This document shows positions 45,781-58,900 of a DNA stretch of 64,000 nt, one piece after another. The notes under the pieces were generated by a model, which did not search any database, was not told the origin of the DNA, and worked only from the letters and a program-made list of their open reading frames with translations. Origin of the DNA: Paragonimus skrjabini miyazakii (Eukaryota > Platyhelminthes > Trematoda > Plagiorchiida > Troglotrematidae); assembly GCA_014338405.1 (NCBI GenBank), contig JTDE01000208.1:207155-271154 (forward strand), given 5' to 3'. Each line of letters starts with the position of its first letter. Positions within the stretch are counted from its first letter, which is position 1. Made by a program: the position numbers and the translations under genes.

Positions 45781-48603
45781 TATCATGAATTTATGCTTTG
45801 TCAAACAGGATGACATACCAAAGACCAGCGAATTCAAAGATTTTCACAATTTTGCGAAACTTTTTCGGTCCAGTCAATCTTTTGTTGTTTGGCCTTTGAA
45901 CTCAAAGTTTCTCTTATCTAAAAAGAAGGAAATACTAATGACTAGTGAAAGATAGACCACACAGGATCATTGTTACTCACATCTAGCCGTTGTCATGGAT
46001 ACATTTTTCTGATTAAAGTAGCGGAACTCAGTAGGCATCCGAGTATTATTTTGTGAATTTTTACGTTCCTGGTTGATTAAGTCTCTGACCATAAGGATTA
46101 GATAGGCTGTACTGTTCGCGTGTTGCTGCTGATGTTAAACAGACCATTAGAAGCTGGTTGTTCTGCATACTAATTTTATGAGCTGTGAACATCCTAGTAT
46201 TGGACATTTCAATTTAGATAAATGTTTTTTTATAGAAATTACGTCTCATCCTGGCTTACTCTTCTACTGATAAACTAAGACGGTTTTGTTTGGTCACGCT
46301 TGGAAATTAAGCAGCGATACCAATTACTCATGTTTTGTTGTCCAGATAGATAATGATGATGTTGAAGAAGAGGAGCAGGAGGAGTAGAAGAAGAAGAAGA
46401 AGAAGGAGGAGGAGGAAATGAACCGTTAAGTGAATAGTAACCAAAGGTTCGGAACAGTGCCAGTTCATATATGGTTAACCGGTCGCGCTCAGTGTGGGAT
46501 CAACAACGTATCGGTCAAGGTAATTTCCTCACGGAAGTGTAGTCTCAGTTCAGATGGTGATCAGATAGAGATGTGTACCATCAATGAGCAATAACAAGAA
46601 CGAACGTTCAATCTGGTTATTCTATCTTAATGAGGCTGGCCGAGAATTCTATCTGGATATACGGTGTATAACCACATTTGAGCTACGCTCACTATAAGGC
46701 AAATTATCCAAAACACTGTGATGGACAACGCATGGTTAATACTGAATAAGTGTGTTTGTCTCTGGGTATATATACACGTCAGACCTAACTATTGACCAGA
46801 AAGGTATTAAGCAAACAAGCTTTAGTTGTAAATATATTTCCCTGTGGTGAGTCTAAACAATCCTGATTTTGTAGTTTAAATAAAATCCATTTCAACCTCT
46901 AACCTTCGATGTAGTAGTCAGAGCAAGCTGACAGTTTGTGGTGGGCGATTTTCATGTGAACCACTGAGCTGTGGATTATAGTCCTTACATCACAAGCTAG
47001 TTTGGCGTCCCTATCCAATGAATTTACCTAGATACCGTTCTGATACCGGTCTACTATTTGTGTCTCATCTGTGCCATACAGCATATGTTTAATCTAAGGC
47101 ACATATTGTTTCAAGCTTACTGTTACCTTACATCACTGTCAAACACACTAAGTTTATTCTTTCAATATTCACAGCTCCTCAACAGAAGTTGGGTATGTTT
47201 GTCAAATTCCTTCCGTTGTGCTACACTGTACTGTAATGGAACCATACGTAAAACATAATAGTAAACCTGTTATAAATGAAAAGATGTAATAAGACGATAC
47301 AATATGTATGATCTTCGAACAATATCTTCGGTTGAAAATTGCATTGATGATGCCTACGATACAAAATGAACTTCAGTTTGAACAAGACAAAGTATACCAT
47401 TGATACATTCTAGTGTATGGACAATACAAAAAGTTCAGTACGATTGTGTCCAGACCGTCAATCGAAGTATCATCACTCTTGACAAACCACAGCTCACTTA
47501 ACACGTGGGCTTTCGACTGAAACGGGAGGTTGGTGATCGTGATCGTGGTGGTGGTGGTTGTAATTGATTCACCCACGCGTAAGCGACATTCCTTGATCCA
47601 TCGCTTTCCCACATGGCCTATGCATAGTTAAACAGATGATTAACCCGGGTAGCAGATGGTCGTTATTCTCGGCAAACGGATGACACTCCGTTTAAGAGAC
47701 CGTACCTGATTTTCTGGGCCAGTCGTTTAGTTGACAAATTCACCTGGGCTCCGATTCATTTCCAATTCTAAATCACAACCCGATTCTCTGAATGACCCCT
47801 TGAAAACAGCCACATGGTTGAGACAAATTAAGGATTTGAGTTGGTCGGGCTGTTGACATCTCACCGCACAGCCCCTCTTTTCTATCTGTACTTACTCAAA
47901 CAACTGAACAACTGAACACGTGAATACTCGTTTCGTTACTCAACTGACAAAAGGTGAACTGACGAAGCGTTCACTAATAGTAGTAATAGCACTAGATTGC
48001 TGTTGTTACTGTTGATATTGTTGTCGTCGTTGATGACGAAAGTGTTTTGTGATAGCTGTAGGGGTGTGAATAGTGATCTGATCCATTTCCGGTGAACACT
48101 GAGAGTGATAATGAGAGAACCGACAGTGAAAATAAAAATCCAAACTGTCCAGTGTTTCCGGAATCGACAATAGTTATGACTGCAATTGATCAGAGTCAAT
48201 GATTATCAGGTATTTGCTCTATCGATGCAAGATAACTTTAGCACAGATGAAGGATTGAGTAGATCAGCATAGTGAGCACGCGATAGTTATTATAATGGCT
48301 CGTGGAAAGTTATCACGTGCTGTAAAATGGGGTAAACAAAAAAGAATTAAAACCATGTCCAGTCAACGTAGGAAATTGCTCTCGTAAACCTCATGAACTG
48401 TATGTTCGGCGTCCATCGACGTCCACGCATTAAGCAAACACAAAAGCCCTCGACTTATAATACACTTAGCCATTTATGAGTTATATACGCAAAACCTTCC
48501 AAATTCAATGGAATCTATGTCGGATTGCTTCTATGGGCACTTCTTACTTGAACACATCATGTTTAAGCAGAAATCATGTTGGCCGAAAAGTAGGAAAAGT
48601 ATT
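45781..48603. other. No recognisable gene; polypurine tract
   Basis: Only the polypurine repeat at 46.35-46.42 kb and a short GTG/GTC-rich stretch near 47.53 kb stand out. A tiny basic frame near 48296 (start MARGKLSRAVKWGK) is too short to call a gene. Confidence 0.5.
46351..46418. repeat. Polypurine GAT/GAA/GGA trinucleotide tract
   Basis: Imperfect GAT, GAA, GGA and GCA trinucleotides, nearly all purine on this strand. Low-complexity DNA. Confidence 0.9.
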
Positions 48604-49830
48604 ATGGGCAGGGTGCTACCCTCGAGAAAGCAAACCCTTGGACTACATTTCCAAATTCATCATGTACACCAATCATTCACTTGATGACACCATCGTCGTA
48701 GCCGGTGCTTTGGTCCGCCCAGATATCAACGTCATTCAGGCATTATCATATTTTGATCTGGATACGATGGTCGCATCCAGCAATGTAGTAAAGGAGTGAA
48801 AGACGCTTTCATTTGTATTTTCTTGAAACTGCCTATTGCTCCATTGCCCGAACCCAGACAATTAGATTCCTTTGTCATGTTAACTGGTACATCCAGACCA
48901 TTTGTACCTCATTCTTGTCGCCGCGCCAAACTTGGCCATTTCTATTATCTGTCTCAGCTTGACAGTTGAGGTGTAGTGAAATTGATTTGCACAATGCTTT
49001 GTTTGGACTCTATGAAAAAGAACATTCTCCCTTGATCCCACGAATGTACTAAGTGTCAGCGTACTACAGTGTACAGTCAAGCCGTGACCACGCCCGACAA
49101 ATTTTCTCAACCCGGTCCTCATTTCTCACACGTCTCTTTTGACACCGTTGGTACACAACTAACCTCGGACGATTGTACTTATATGTTAATCGTAATCAAC
49201 TGTTTTACCTGCTAGTCAATGGCTGTACATATTAGGGGTGTTTCAGAGGAGCCATTTACCGAAACTTCCCTAGAACATTGTTGATCACCACTGATCGTGA
49301 CACCCAATTCCGTAACACCACACACTCGGTGGATTGTTCTAACATCACCATATCCCACCAACCGAGTACTAATTGTTGAGTAGAACGCCTCCATTGGCAA
49401 TTAAAGGCATCATTAACCGTCCGCTTTGTTTCAGTAAAGGAAAATGAGTTTTTGTCGCCAATTTACCACAGGATCCGACTGACCGTTACGGAAGACCTTC
49501 ACAATAATTTACGGTACACCACCCTGGAGACTTGTCTCAATCTCTGACGATTGTAGACTTAGGAACTGATTGTGGTGTTTTACGCCAGCACATGCTCAAT
49601 CCTCAGTTATCATCAGCTCGAAACCAATGGCGTCAAGGAAAACACCCAATAGGTTTACTCATCCGTACACTTGTGTTCACGCGTCAAAATGATGTCAAGA
49701 AACCATTCTAACCATGATACGTCAGTCATTGCCAAACGGACACGCGTGGTGAAATTTTTTATTAATGAATGGTTTGGACAAAGCGAATCTGTGTTGACTG
49801 ACTGACGGAACCTTACCTACACGATACAGC
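48604..49830 (+). pseudogene. Ty3/gypsy (CsRn1-like) RNase H-integrase relic
   Basis: The order of a gypsy pol 3' half can be followed through shifting frames. PLDYISKF at 48654 and PDINVIQALSYFDLDTM at 48719-48769 match the RNase H C-terminus and linker. RPFVPHSCRRAKLGHF at 48894 leads to the integrase zinc finger, of which HECTKCQ is visible. HFSHVSFDTVG has the first catalytic Asp at 49141, TTDRDTQF the second Asp at 49293, and VERLHWQLKASL the Glu at 49383. RTLVFTRQNDVKKPF near 49668 matches the usual C-terminal domain. The wording is closest to CsRn1-type elements of flukes (inference). Several stops and frameshifts and a small deletion between the second Asp and the Glu show it is dead. 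Gag, the reverse transcriptase and the LTRs were not found. Confidence 0.75.
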
Positions 49831-52800
49831 AAGTTATCCTACCTGATCTGATGTTGGAAGTAAACAACCCTTTTCTCTACCCAACCATGTCATGCCTACA
49901 TACAGCTCAAACCCCTTGTGTGCCTGAGCAACAGACAACACGTGTTGATTGAAACACATGACAGATTATGATGTATGATATAGAGGTTGAGCGTTTGGTC
50001 GTCATTTTCCTATTGCTTTTCATCGTTTTTAATCGATAAATGCTCAAATGAGGAAAGTACTGTAGTGTTTGCAATCAGTCGTCCTTTTTAACGCTTATTT
50101 GTATACACGCTTTCGATGACATGACTCATTTTTTCGACTGAAAACACCGATACTGTTCTTAACTTTAAGGGTTACCGTGACAACAGACGGGAGATTTTGT
50201 GCACCGTCTTTCGCTTATCATTTCTCTTTGAATCGTTGGCCGGTACATTACTCATACGATAAAATAATTTAGCGCCACGTATTACTAACCCTTCAACGCT
50301 TAATGATGTCTTCTATGCAGCATGTGGAATATACAACTCTGACCATGCCCGAATCTGCTTTCCGATACTGTCTTCTCTTCAATATAGGGATACCTTTTCA
50401 GCTCGGTCGGCTTTACTTTCTACATGACTCGTTCGATTGAATCTACACGTAAGTTGTTACATTCGTACATGTCTACCTTTGCGTCTGTTTGCTGTCATTA
50501 CAGTTTTATAGTGTTATATATGTAGCGTTTTATAGTGTTCATAATGTTTTATAGTGGTTGAACTTGTCATTCTCTAAAACTGAACCTGTTTGAATGACTG
50601 GACTCAAAGTTAGAATGGTCGATATCTGGTGAATATGTGAATTGGAGAGATTTTTGAAAACAAACTACTTAATGTTTCACATGATAAGGTCACAGAGGTG
50701 CAAAGGAGAAGTACCGTTATCGTTAGACAAACACCCAATAAAGTTAGAGAAATGATTTAAACCTGTTAATCAAAGAACTCAGAGAAATTACTGTGAAGAA
50801 ATACAATCGGTGAAGAGTGTTCAAAACAGACAGGTTAGAAGTACGGAGTTGGATAGACTTCCAGAAGTGAACAGAAAATTATGATTTTCTAACTTTAAGA
50901 GAAAAATGTTTTTCACATGAGGAGACCACGTCACAAAGTGAAATATTTTGAATCAAAGTAAAAACAGTTTACATATATGACTAAGCTAAGGTATTGTTTA
51001 CGAAATTAAACGGAGAATACTCATTCAAAAGCTGCTAATATATTGTTACTTTTGGAAAAGTGAATAGGAGGTTAGCGCACTTGGAACAACTGATCGATAA
51101 ATCACGTATTGCAGACCAGATGGCCAATCAAAAGGCATTTCACAAAATTGTAAGGGAATAGTAGAGTTAGCTGTTAGACCCCGAAGACAATATCATCGAC
51201 CTATTACAGAACAGGCCTCCTATGCTGTGAACAAGAAAAAAGGTACGAACTTTTAAGACAGTTGTTAACTTAAACCTTTATGTTAGCAGCAATTTGAAAA
51301 TGATTGCTTAACAGCTGTATATGAGATGGTTGACTATCATACACTTTCAGAATAAAAGGCAATGCTTCCCAATGAAGCATATAAATGCGTATAATCTAAG
51401 AAACTAAAGCCTATAGTATCTAAAGAGAACAACATTCAGTGCTAACCGGCAAACTGGCACTCCAAAGAAGCGCAGAACAGACGATGGACAAGTTGATGGA
51501 ATTCTTAAATTTATTCAATCATCTCATATGTGCAGAGACCATTTTTAAAATACTGGTAATGTCACTTGCTGGAACTCGGTACAAGTCTGGATACGTCTTG
51601 TTTTGATATTGATATGATGCTATCAATTCTCCAGCAGTCCATATCTTTGAGCTCAGAAATGAACTACCTCAGTATATTCACAATAGGTCCTGGTAACATT
51701 TGTGAACATCGTCTGAGACTAGACGATATTAGCAGATTCGAGCCCCCAACTCACCGGATTTAATTAACAACATTTTTTACGTATAAAATTGAGCTCAAAA
51801 AGGTTGAAGTAATCAACTAAGTAAACTAATGAACGTGCAGATTCAAATCCTCAATAGCATATAGGGGATTTTGTAATGGACGACTGACACCAATCAGCTG
51901 TTTCATAACCTCCCAGGATTTGAGGTTGACTGACAAACTACTCATGTCCTGGCAACAAATTCAAGATCTAAACAGTAATATCCTCTTGAACAAAAAATTG
52001 GTAAAGTCGGAAGTGGAGGCAAGTAAACGATAACTAATCGACTGTGGGAGGCACACAACATAGGTTTCAACATCATTGATCGTGTAGCAAAAACTAATCT
52101 CCAGAAAATACGGATTTTGGTCTCATTGGCGATAAAAACCATCGTGGGAAATGATTTCATTGTTTGATGAAGGAATAGTAATATACACTAATTCACTTTA
52201 CGTGGGTTGCTGGCGCGGCCGTCCAAACAAAGGATTGGTTCATTCTTGGGACTGATCTTCGTTGAGAAGAGTTTAATCCAGACCAGGAGTTGACAGTACA
52301 CCTGAAACTAACAGGGAGCATAATTTTCTGTTTTGAAAAAAGCTTGTCAAGACCGTGTGTACAGTGCCTCAGTTTTTTTTGAAATATTGCACAGTTCACA
52401 CTGCTTTCCTAACACAGTTTCTAGAAGATATACGCCGATCCCGGTAGCAACTAATCGTTGTTTCTCTGCTTACCGTATTGCTTCCGACTGAGAAACAAGT
52501 TGGGTCATTGAAACATCTTTATACGATCTACGCTCATCTGCAGATTAAATAGGATTTGCTAGGCAGAAAGTGAAGGGCGCATCTGGTAGACAAAGTTGGT
52601 TCGGAGCGCCCCTAGCCCGTAGACTACAAGTAGTGTGATAAGACTAGTCAAATACTGTCCACAAGCCATCAATAACCTGCGGTAAGAAGGTTGGTAGAAC
52701 GGCGGAATTGATAGCTGTTTGTGTAAAACCGATGTGGTAGGGATGTTAACAACGTGAAACAATCAGGATCGTGCGCTGATTGGTTAGTTCCGAAGTCTGC

Positions 52801-55055
52801 TGACATACCACGGGTCATCTAAGAGGAACAGAATCAGCCGTTGGTCAGAACTGTGATCCGTTATCATATCTGTAGATGGCCTCTACCTGACGTTCTAAAT
52901 TTTATAGATTCTGCTCAAAACCGGAAGAAAGCGGCCTATCTGGGGAAGTGATCCATCTTGGGCATCATGAAATCTAAAAACGTTGGAGTAACAGGGAGAA
53001 TGAACAATGCACGCGGACTCAATGAACAAAATCTGTCGGTGCTCTTTTGGTACCTATCGAAACATTCTAACCTCCCTTAGGGAACACAAATGTACATCAT
53101 CAGTGTGTGCGTGTTGTGAAAACAAAAACGATTGACGCAGGCCTAAGCTGAAGTAGTCAGGTTAAACGGAGAATCTTCTTTATGCACCGCAAGGTGTTCA
53201 CTGAAATGGTTACCGCCAGATTGACCAACATTACACAAAAGTGATAGCTGTAGACGGGACTGAACCCTTGGCGGTGTGACTTGCAACTGACCACAATTAT
53301 CAAACAACGAATACTAGTTGATCCATTACCTAAGATTGACTGAGCAATGCGTAGCAGGTTATGGAAATATCTCCTCAGACCAGCCATCTTAGGGGGCCTT
53401 CTTGCAGTAACAAAGATAAGGTCATGAACAACCCAATCTCTTAATAACACCATACGTTCAAAGCAAAATTTTCACTCTCTACAGCTTAGCTTTATCATTC
53501 AAGTGGTTAAACATGGTTCGACAATTCGTCTTATAAACAACCAGTTAAAATACTATGGCTCATCTACTCCTCAGTATTCCTTGTTGCCCGAGAGAAGCTC
53601 TAAATTCCTCGGAACCCTAGGGTAACCCCTCCAGAATATCGGCTATAACATACCTGAATAGAAAGAAAGATGTGACACTCTTTTCGAACGCCGCTTGAAA
53701 CACTACGTTTGTTGGTTGAGGAAAATGGGACTGATGCTTTCGGGTTTGTCGCATGTGAAGATTTGATCGATACTCTCGTGCCATCAATTTGCTTGTTCTA
53801 TTCGCATTCTGTTCTCTTTACGGTTCAGTAACGGACACAATGAGGGACGTGTACTCATTTAAGCGTGACAGTCACAAAGGCAACATCTTTGTGATTGTCA
53901 CCTGATGTTCTGGCACCTGTGTGAAAATCAGAATGACTATTAATGAGTGTTAATTATGAGCCAGCCCTTCAGTCTTCCATACCGAATGAAAGAGTGTGGT
54001 CAGCTCAGAAGTCCATCTCCTCACATTTTTTAAAAGGATCTAGAGAACAGAGATCCGGAAGCTTATTACATCGCACTAAACCGAACTCCAAAGTCACTCC
54101 GATTTCTGACGAGGAACGCTGAGAATGTCACAAATAGCCACACAATTTTCACTACCGACATTTGAAGGGACTGGCTCAAGTCAGTTGAATTATCCTCAGT
54201 GAGCTTGGTCTGTGTGTCAGGTGGCTACGACAAGCAGCATATTCGTAAACCGTTAGTTTCACACAGTTTCACCAGCAACTTTTAGACGGTCACTGTAACT
54301 AAAAATCAGGAAAAAACATCATTTCACTATTTCCCGAATAAAAGCTGTTACTTCTGTCCTGTTGGTTTTCTTAGCCTAATCAGATTAATGATTCTACTTT
54401 TCTGCCCAAGATGGTCATCAATGTATACAGAATCCCGCCTGACTCGAACCCAGTAGTCAATCCTAAACTGATTTGTTCCTGAACTGACAATGTTGGATTA
54501 AGTCAGCTGACGGCAACAGTTTCAGTAGGTCTCAAAAACCTAGATTAGAATAACATGACAGGACTGTGAATGCATACGCAGATTGGGTAATGTGATCGGT
54601 AGTCTGAACATGTCTAGTAGCTGTTGTTTTCGTCACGTTTTTCAGTGATAGTGTTTTACTGTGAAAACGCAGGTAGATGTCGGTTCTGCCTGTGTACATT
54701 TCGTCGCAGTCCAATGTTAATCTGGGAAACGTAGTGTAAGATGACGTCAATAGGTCGATTCAGGTTAACACAGATGCATAACTTCATCGCTATTCTGTGC
54801 AGAAACTTCTTTTTTGAGACTACCTCATTAAACATTGCCTTTGTTATGCTGAATTTTTTTCAGATAATCAACAGATTTTAAGGTGGCTGTGATTAGGCTT
54901 AGTACTTCCACAAGCTGATCTTCAATACCCATTTACCATGCTCATCTGACAGTACTCTTATGTTGTTTTGGCTTAAAACTGATGAATTTGAGTATTGATC
55001 AAATTACTTAGTTTTCTAACAAACAGTTCTTTTAGTGATACTACTTTCTCAAGGG
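49831..55055. other. No recognisable gene
   Basis: No gene is supported over this 5.2 kb. Three copies of an 11-bp unit near 50.5 kb are the only structure noted. The open frames at 51.57, 52.56-52.76 and 53.16-53.45 kb show no domain or convincing splice sites. Confidence 0.5.
50503..50556 (+). repeat. Three spaced copies of GTTTTATAGTG
   Basis: The 11-mer occurs at 50503, 50527 and 50546, separated by AT-rich spacers. It is a small degenerate tandem array with no known role. Confidence 0.85.
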
Positions 55056-55195
55056 CTTATGAATTTAGATTACTGATGAGTAGTCGGGGATTTGGTTAAT
55101 TTTCAAGTTGAACATCACCCACAACTGATCGCAGCTGTCGCATCCCCATAGACTTTCCAGTCGACCCCTTTTGAAAACAAGCACTAGAGTCAAGC

Positions 55196-55295
55196 NNNNN
55201 NNNNNNNNNNNNNNNNNNNNNNNNNNNNNNNNNNNNNNNNNNNNNNNNNNNNNNNNNNNNNNNNNNNNNNNNNNNNNNNNNNNNNNNNNNNNNNN
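55196..55295. other. Assembly gap (100 N)
   Basis: Exactly 100 N within the left arm of the palindrome. It removes most of the minus-strand ribozyme and box B. The right arm suggests roughly 60-80 bp are really missing. Confidence 0.99.
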
Positions 55296-55843
55296 TGTCA
55301 TGGCCACGCTGTTCATGAGGCAATCGTATTCACCACTGCGCCATTGACCGCACATTAAGCACGACCGAATTATCATTTGTGAACGCTCAACCACTTTCGC
55401 TTGTGAGTAATGATCAGGTTGCCCGATCGTTTCGAGAGGAGACACAGTTACTGCCTGTTGACTCCAAGCGATGACCCCGCGATTAAGACTTCCTAGACAG
55501 GTCAAAATCTCCGATTTTATTAAACCTGCTAGGCGATATTTTAGATTACTGATGAGTAGTCGGGGATTTGGTTTATTTCGCCTAGCAGGTTTAATGAGAA
55601 CGGAGACTTCGACTTGTCTAGGAAGTCCTAATCGGGGGGTCACCGATTAGAGTTAACAGACAGCAACTGTGTCTCCTCTCGAGACGATCGGGCAACCTGA
55701 TCATTACTCACAAGCGCAAGTGGTTGAGCGTTCACATATGATAATTCGGTCGTGCTTAATGTGAGGTCAATGGCGCAGTGGTAAACACGGTTGCCTCATG
55801 AACAGCGTGGCCGGAGTTCTAGTCCATGTAGTGGCAAGGATAT

Positions 55844-55888
55844 GCACTACTGACGAACTCTAACAAGAGCGAAGCTTGACTCTAGTGC
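55844..55888 (+). ncRNA. Hammerhead ribozyme relic (GAAA to GAAG)
   Basis: CTGACGA and stem I GCACTA/TAGTGC are perfect. Stem II reads ACTCT/AGAGC, with its outer pair lost. GAAA reads GAAG, and the cleavage triplet is CTC. Activity is doubtful. Confidence 0.7.
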
Positions 55889-55980
55889 TTGTTTTCAAAA
55901 GGGGTCGACTGGAAAGTCTATGGGGATGCGACAGCTGCGATCAGTTGTGGGTGATGTTCAACTTGAAACTTATGAATTTA

Positions 55981-58900
55981 TCTAGAAACCACAGACAACT
56001 GTTTGTCACAAGTTAACACAACCTTCTGGTTAGGACGACAGCTATTTAGACGTAACGCTAGGTGATCTATAATTCTTTCATTTCGGCTTAGCATGGACTT
56101 GTTGCCATAGTAATACGTGTTGGAAGCCTTCAGTGTCTACAACTAACATCTACTTAGAAAATAACACTAATATAACCAGCTGAGATGTGTCGCAGTAGAC
56201 TCTCGATTACTACTCCACTTATTTGATGGTAGACGTCATAGAGGAAGCTAAATCTGGCATTATTGATGCACAAAAATGGCAATCCTCTCAAGCTACCAGT
56301 TTGATGATACTGGGTTTCAACGAGCTCACAGACAATCACTTGTTCCATTCTGCGGAACATTTGTGAAGGATGACTGTTCACAGTGTACATCAGTTAATTG
56401 GCAATATGGGTGATTCCTGAGTCGCCGATCGCTTCAACGGAATGTTAATTTGAATAAATGTGGGGTACTCATTTCAGTAAAGTTACAATGTTGAACTGCT
56501 GGCATGCCAAGCTATGATATGATGAATTTTTGAATAACAGCATCCCAGTTTTAGGTCATCTAAAGACTATAGGGCCGTGCCTTCCAGAGCCAATACTTTT
56601 CAGGAGATTATGTTCTCGTTTCATGAATACGAAGTTATAGGAGGAACTGCAGATGTCGTCCTGTGAAGTCGATCTCAGTGATATTGCCTGCACTGTCTGC
56701 ATTAAGAAACAGCCCATAAAAAATGCATTGGCTGACAATCACCCAATAATCGATTGTTTTTTGCAAGCACTTACTAATCAAAAATAAACTGAAGGAGATT
56801 TGAACGGACAATCCTTACGACAGCATATTAATTATTAATCCAAATAACCGGAAGAATTACATTCATAATTAGCGACCGACTGTCATATGTTTTGTCTGGG
56901 TATCCCGGCTGCACACGGTTATTATTGCTGTTTTTTTCTGCAAGCATACTGCTATACATCTGTTGAAGAAGGATCTGATTGAACTCGGCACTACTTTCTT
57001 CAGTAGTGCAACTCGTTTCTCAGTCTCTTAGCCACTTACATTCAATATTCCATTCTACAAGGACATCATAAAAGATCATTGCCGATTGGCGGTTAAAGAG
57101 CCATAATGTTCGGCGTAAATTTCGACTGACGCATTACAAATAATCTGTTGTGATAGACTCTGAATTCGGGGGTGGCAAGACCCTCTCATTACCTAAAACA
57201 GTGCGCTTTCTCATGACACGAACTTCAAACTCGGCCCTTAATTGCCGATTAAATAACCGGTTGTCACTGTTATAATACCTTGCGTATGCTTGACTCAAGT
57301 ACTAATAGTTGTTGTCTAGGAGATAAGTCTAACAGTTGAAACGTCACATATACGGCTTGACTCTTAGCAGAATACTGACACATGTTCTTATCGCATGCAA
57401 CTTTGACAGCAAGCGACTGCTTCTGTCGATGAAACCGTCCGATGACCTCGAACTCACAAAGTACTTTCGTTCACACGCGCACTGTTGGGGCAGACCGACA
57501 ACAGACTTTGATAGCCTGCATACCACACGAATGATCGTTCGGATAAAACGTGCTTTTTGGTCACCGATCTTGCAACGCTCGGTCCACTTCAATGTGACCA
57601 CTAGAGCTGTGGCGTGGGGTCTTTTGAAGGAATGCTGTCTGAAAATACTGTTAATCGTTTCACAGGATTCATCCGGTCATAAACCGGTTGTTTTCACACT
57701 TTGTCACAGCTCGTTCAGGTGTATGTGTGTGGCTTTTGAAACCTGGAGTGACTGACTGTTTTACGGTTTGAATGAGTGACAATTTTATGGCAAGGTATTG
57801 ATGTTGAGTGATCAAACTACCGAGCAGGAGTGCCACATAATAAGTGCATAGGTCACTTATATCAAGGAGATGTACTAGATAACTGTCAGCCAGAACTGCT
57901 ATTCAGTACAGATAAAGCAGTTTCATATGGAAAGGCAAGTAGTGGAACTTATGTCAGTTTACTTGTCAATTTACTTGAATTACTGAAGTAATCACAGTCA
58001 AATTGAAATGCAATCCTTATATTTCTGGCTGATCTATTCAGACAAGAATCAACCCCCCCTTGGCAAAGGTGTATCAAAAAGTAAAGAAACTATTGTAAGC
58101 TTAAGGTTGCAACTATAGCAAACGAACTCTACTTACCTTGAATGATGTGGTTCTGCTGCCACACGGATGACAGCTTTGCTTGTTTACCAAGCAGTATCAC
58201 CTTCATGAACTAATAGTGTAGTGAAGTAGGCACAAATAGATGTAACCTGTTCGAGGCAAACGCAACTGACTAATACAACACTCCTGAGGATAGCCACCCG
58301 AGGTGGTTGAAACATAGTATTACAAACTGTTCGTAACGTTCTGTTATTCTCAATCCATTTATTAGTTCATTGTATGGTTGATAATGTGCACGTCCAACAT
58401 TCTGAGGGCAGCTGATTTTGGATAGCGTAGACCGAAAAGAACGTAAAGCAAAGTAAGTAGATAGGTTGCAGTCGAGATACCTTGACCTCATACCGTGGAC
58501 TATTTTGATAGAACTTTGGTATGTGTTAACTTTGTATCTTGTCCAATCGGTAAGACATAAGAAACAGGGCGTTAATTCTAGTCAGACACTCGCTTTAACC
58601 TAACTCGGTTTTACTTGCAGGCAAGTCCGTTTGTCACTGATCAAACTAGCTCTCTAGATATGACGTTGCCGTGAGTTGCCAAGATATTATTTCGCATATC
58701 AGGATTCAATTGTGGGCACCACAGTATAGCCTAAATTGTTTCTCACCTATGGAACGGCAAGCTAGGTGACGGCAAGTTTCATGTAATTTTTAACAAGACA
58801 GGACGTGGTTCGGAGGGAAATAAACCAGTGTAAGCTACTACACGCTTACGGACAGAAGGACAAATCGAACAGATGGCACTAAAGTGTGACTGTCTTGATG

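Larger units (their letters stand above)
55056..55980. mobile_element. Hammerhead SINE head-to-head dimer (large palindrome) with 12-bp target duplication
   Basis: CTTATGAATTTA at 55056-55067 recurs at 55969-55980, enclosing about 900 bp. The left unit is minus-strand: tail GATTACTGATGAGTAGTCGG at 55068, ribozyme 3' half, N gap, tRNA-like head, and the longest 5' region in the window. The right unit is plus-strand from about 55578: 5' region, box A TGGCGCAGTGGT, CTCATGA loop, box B GGAGTTCTAGTCC, ribozyme, ending GTTCAACTTGAAA without the last ~30 tail bases. The inner arms pair through TAAACCTGCTAGGCGA (55521-55536) and its complement at 55578. The 41-nt loop between contains another copy of the family tail. 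One shared target duplication implies insertion as a dimer. Confidence 0.88.

Noticed and set aside
55065..55643. 192-residue minus-strand protein spanning the N gap
   Set aside because: It is a frame through the SINE palindrome and unknown bases, not a gene.
57336..57755. 139-codon plus-strand frame as a gene
   Set aside because: The minus strand is open over much of the same stretch, no domain is recognisable, and only a weak acceptor is seen. It may be an old repeat.
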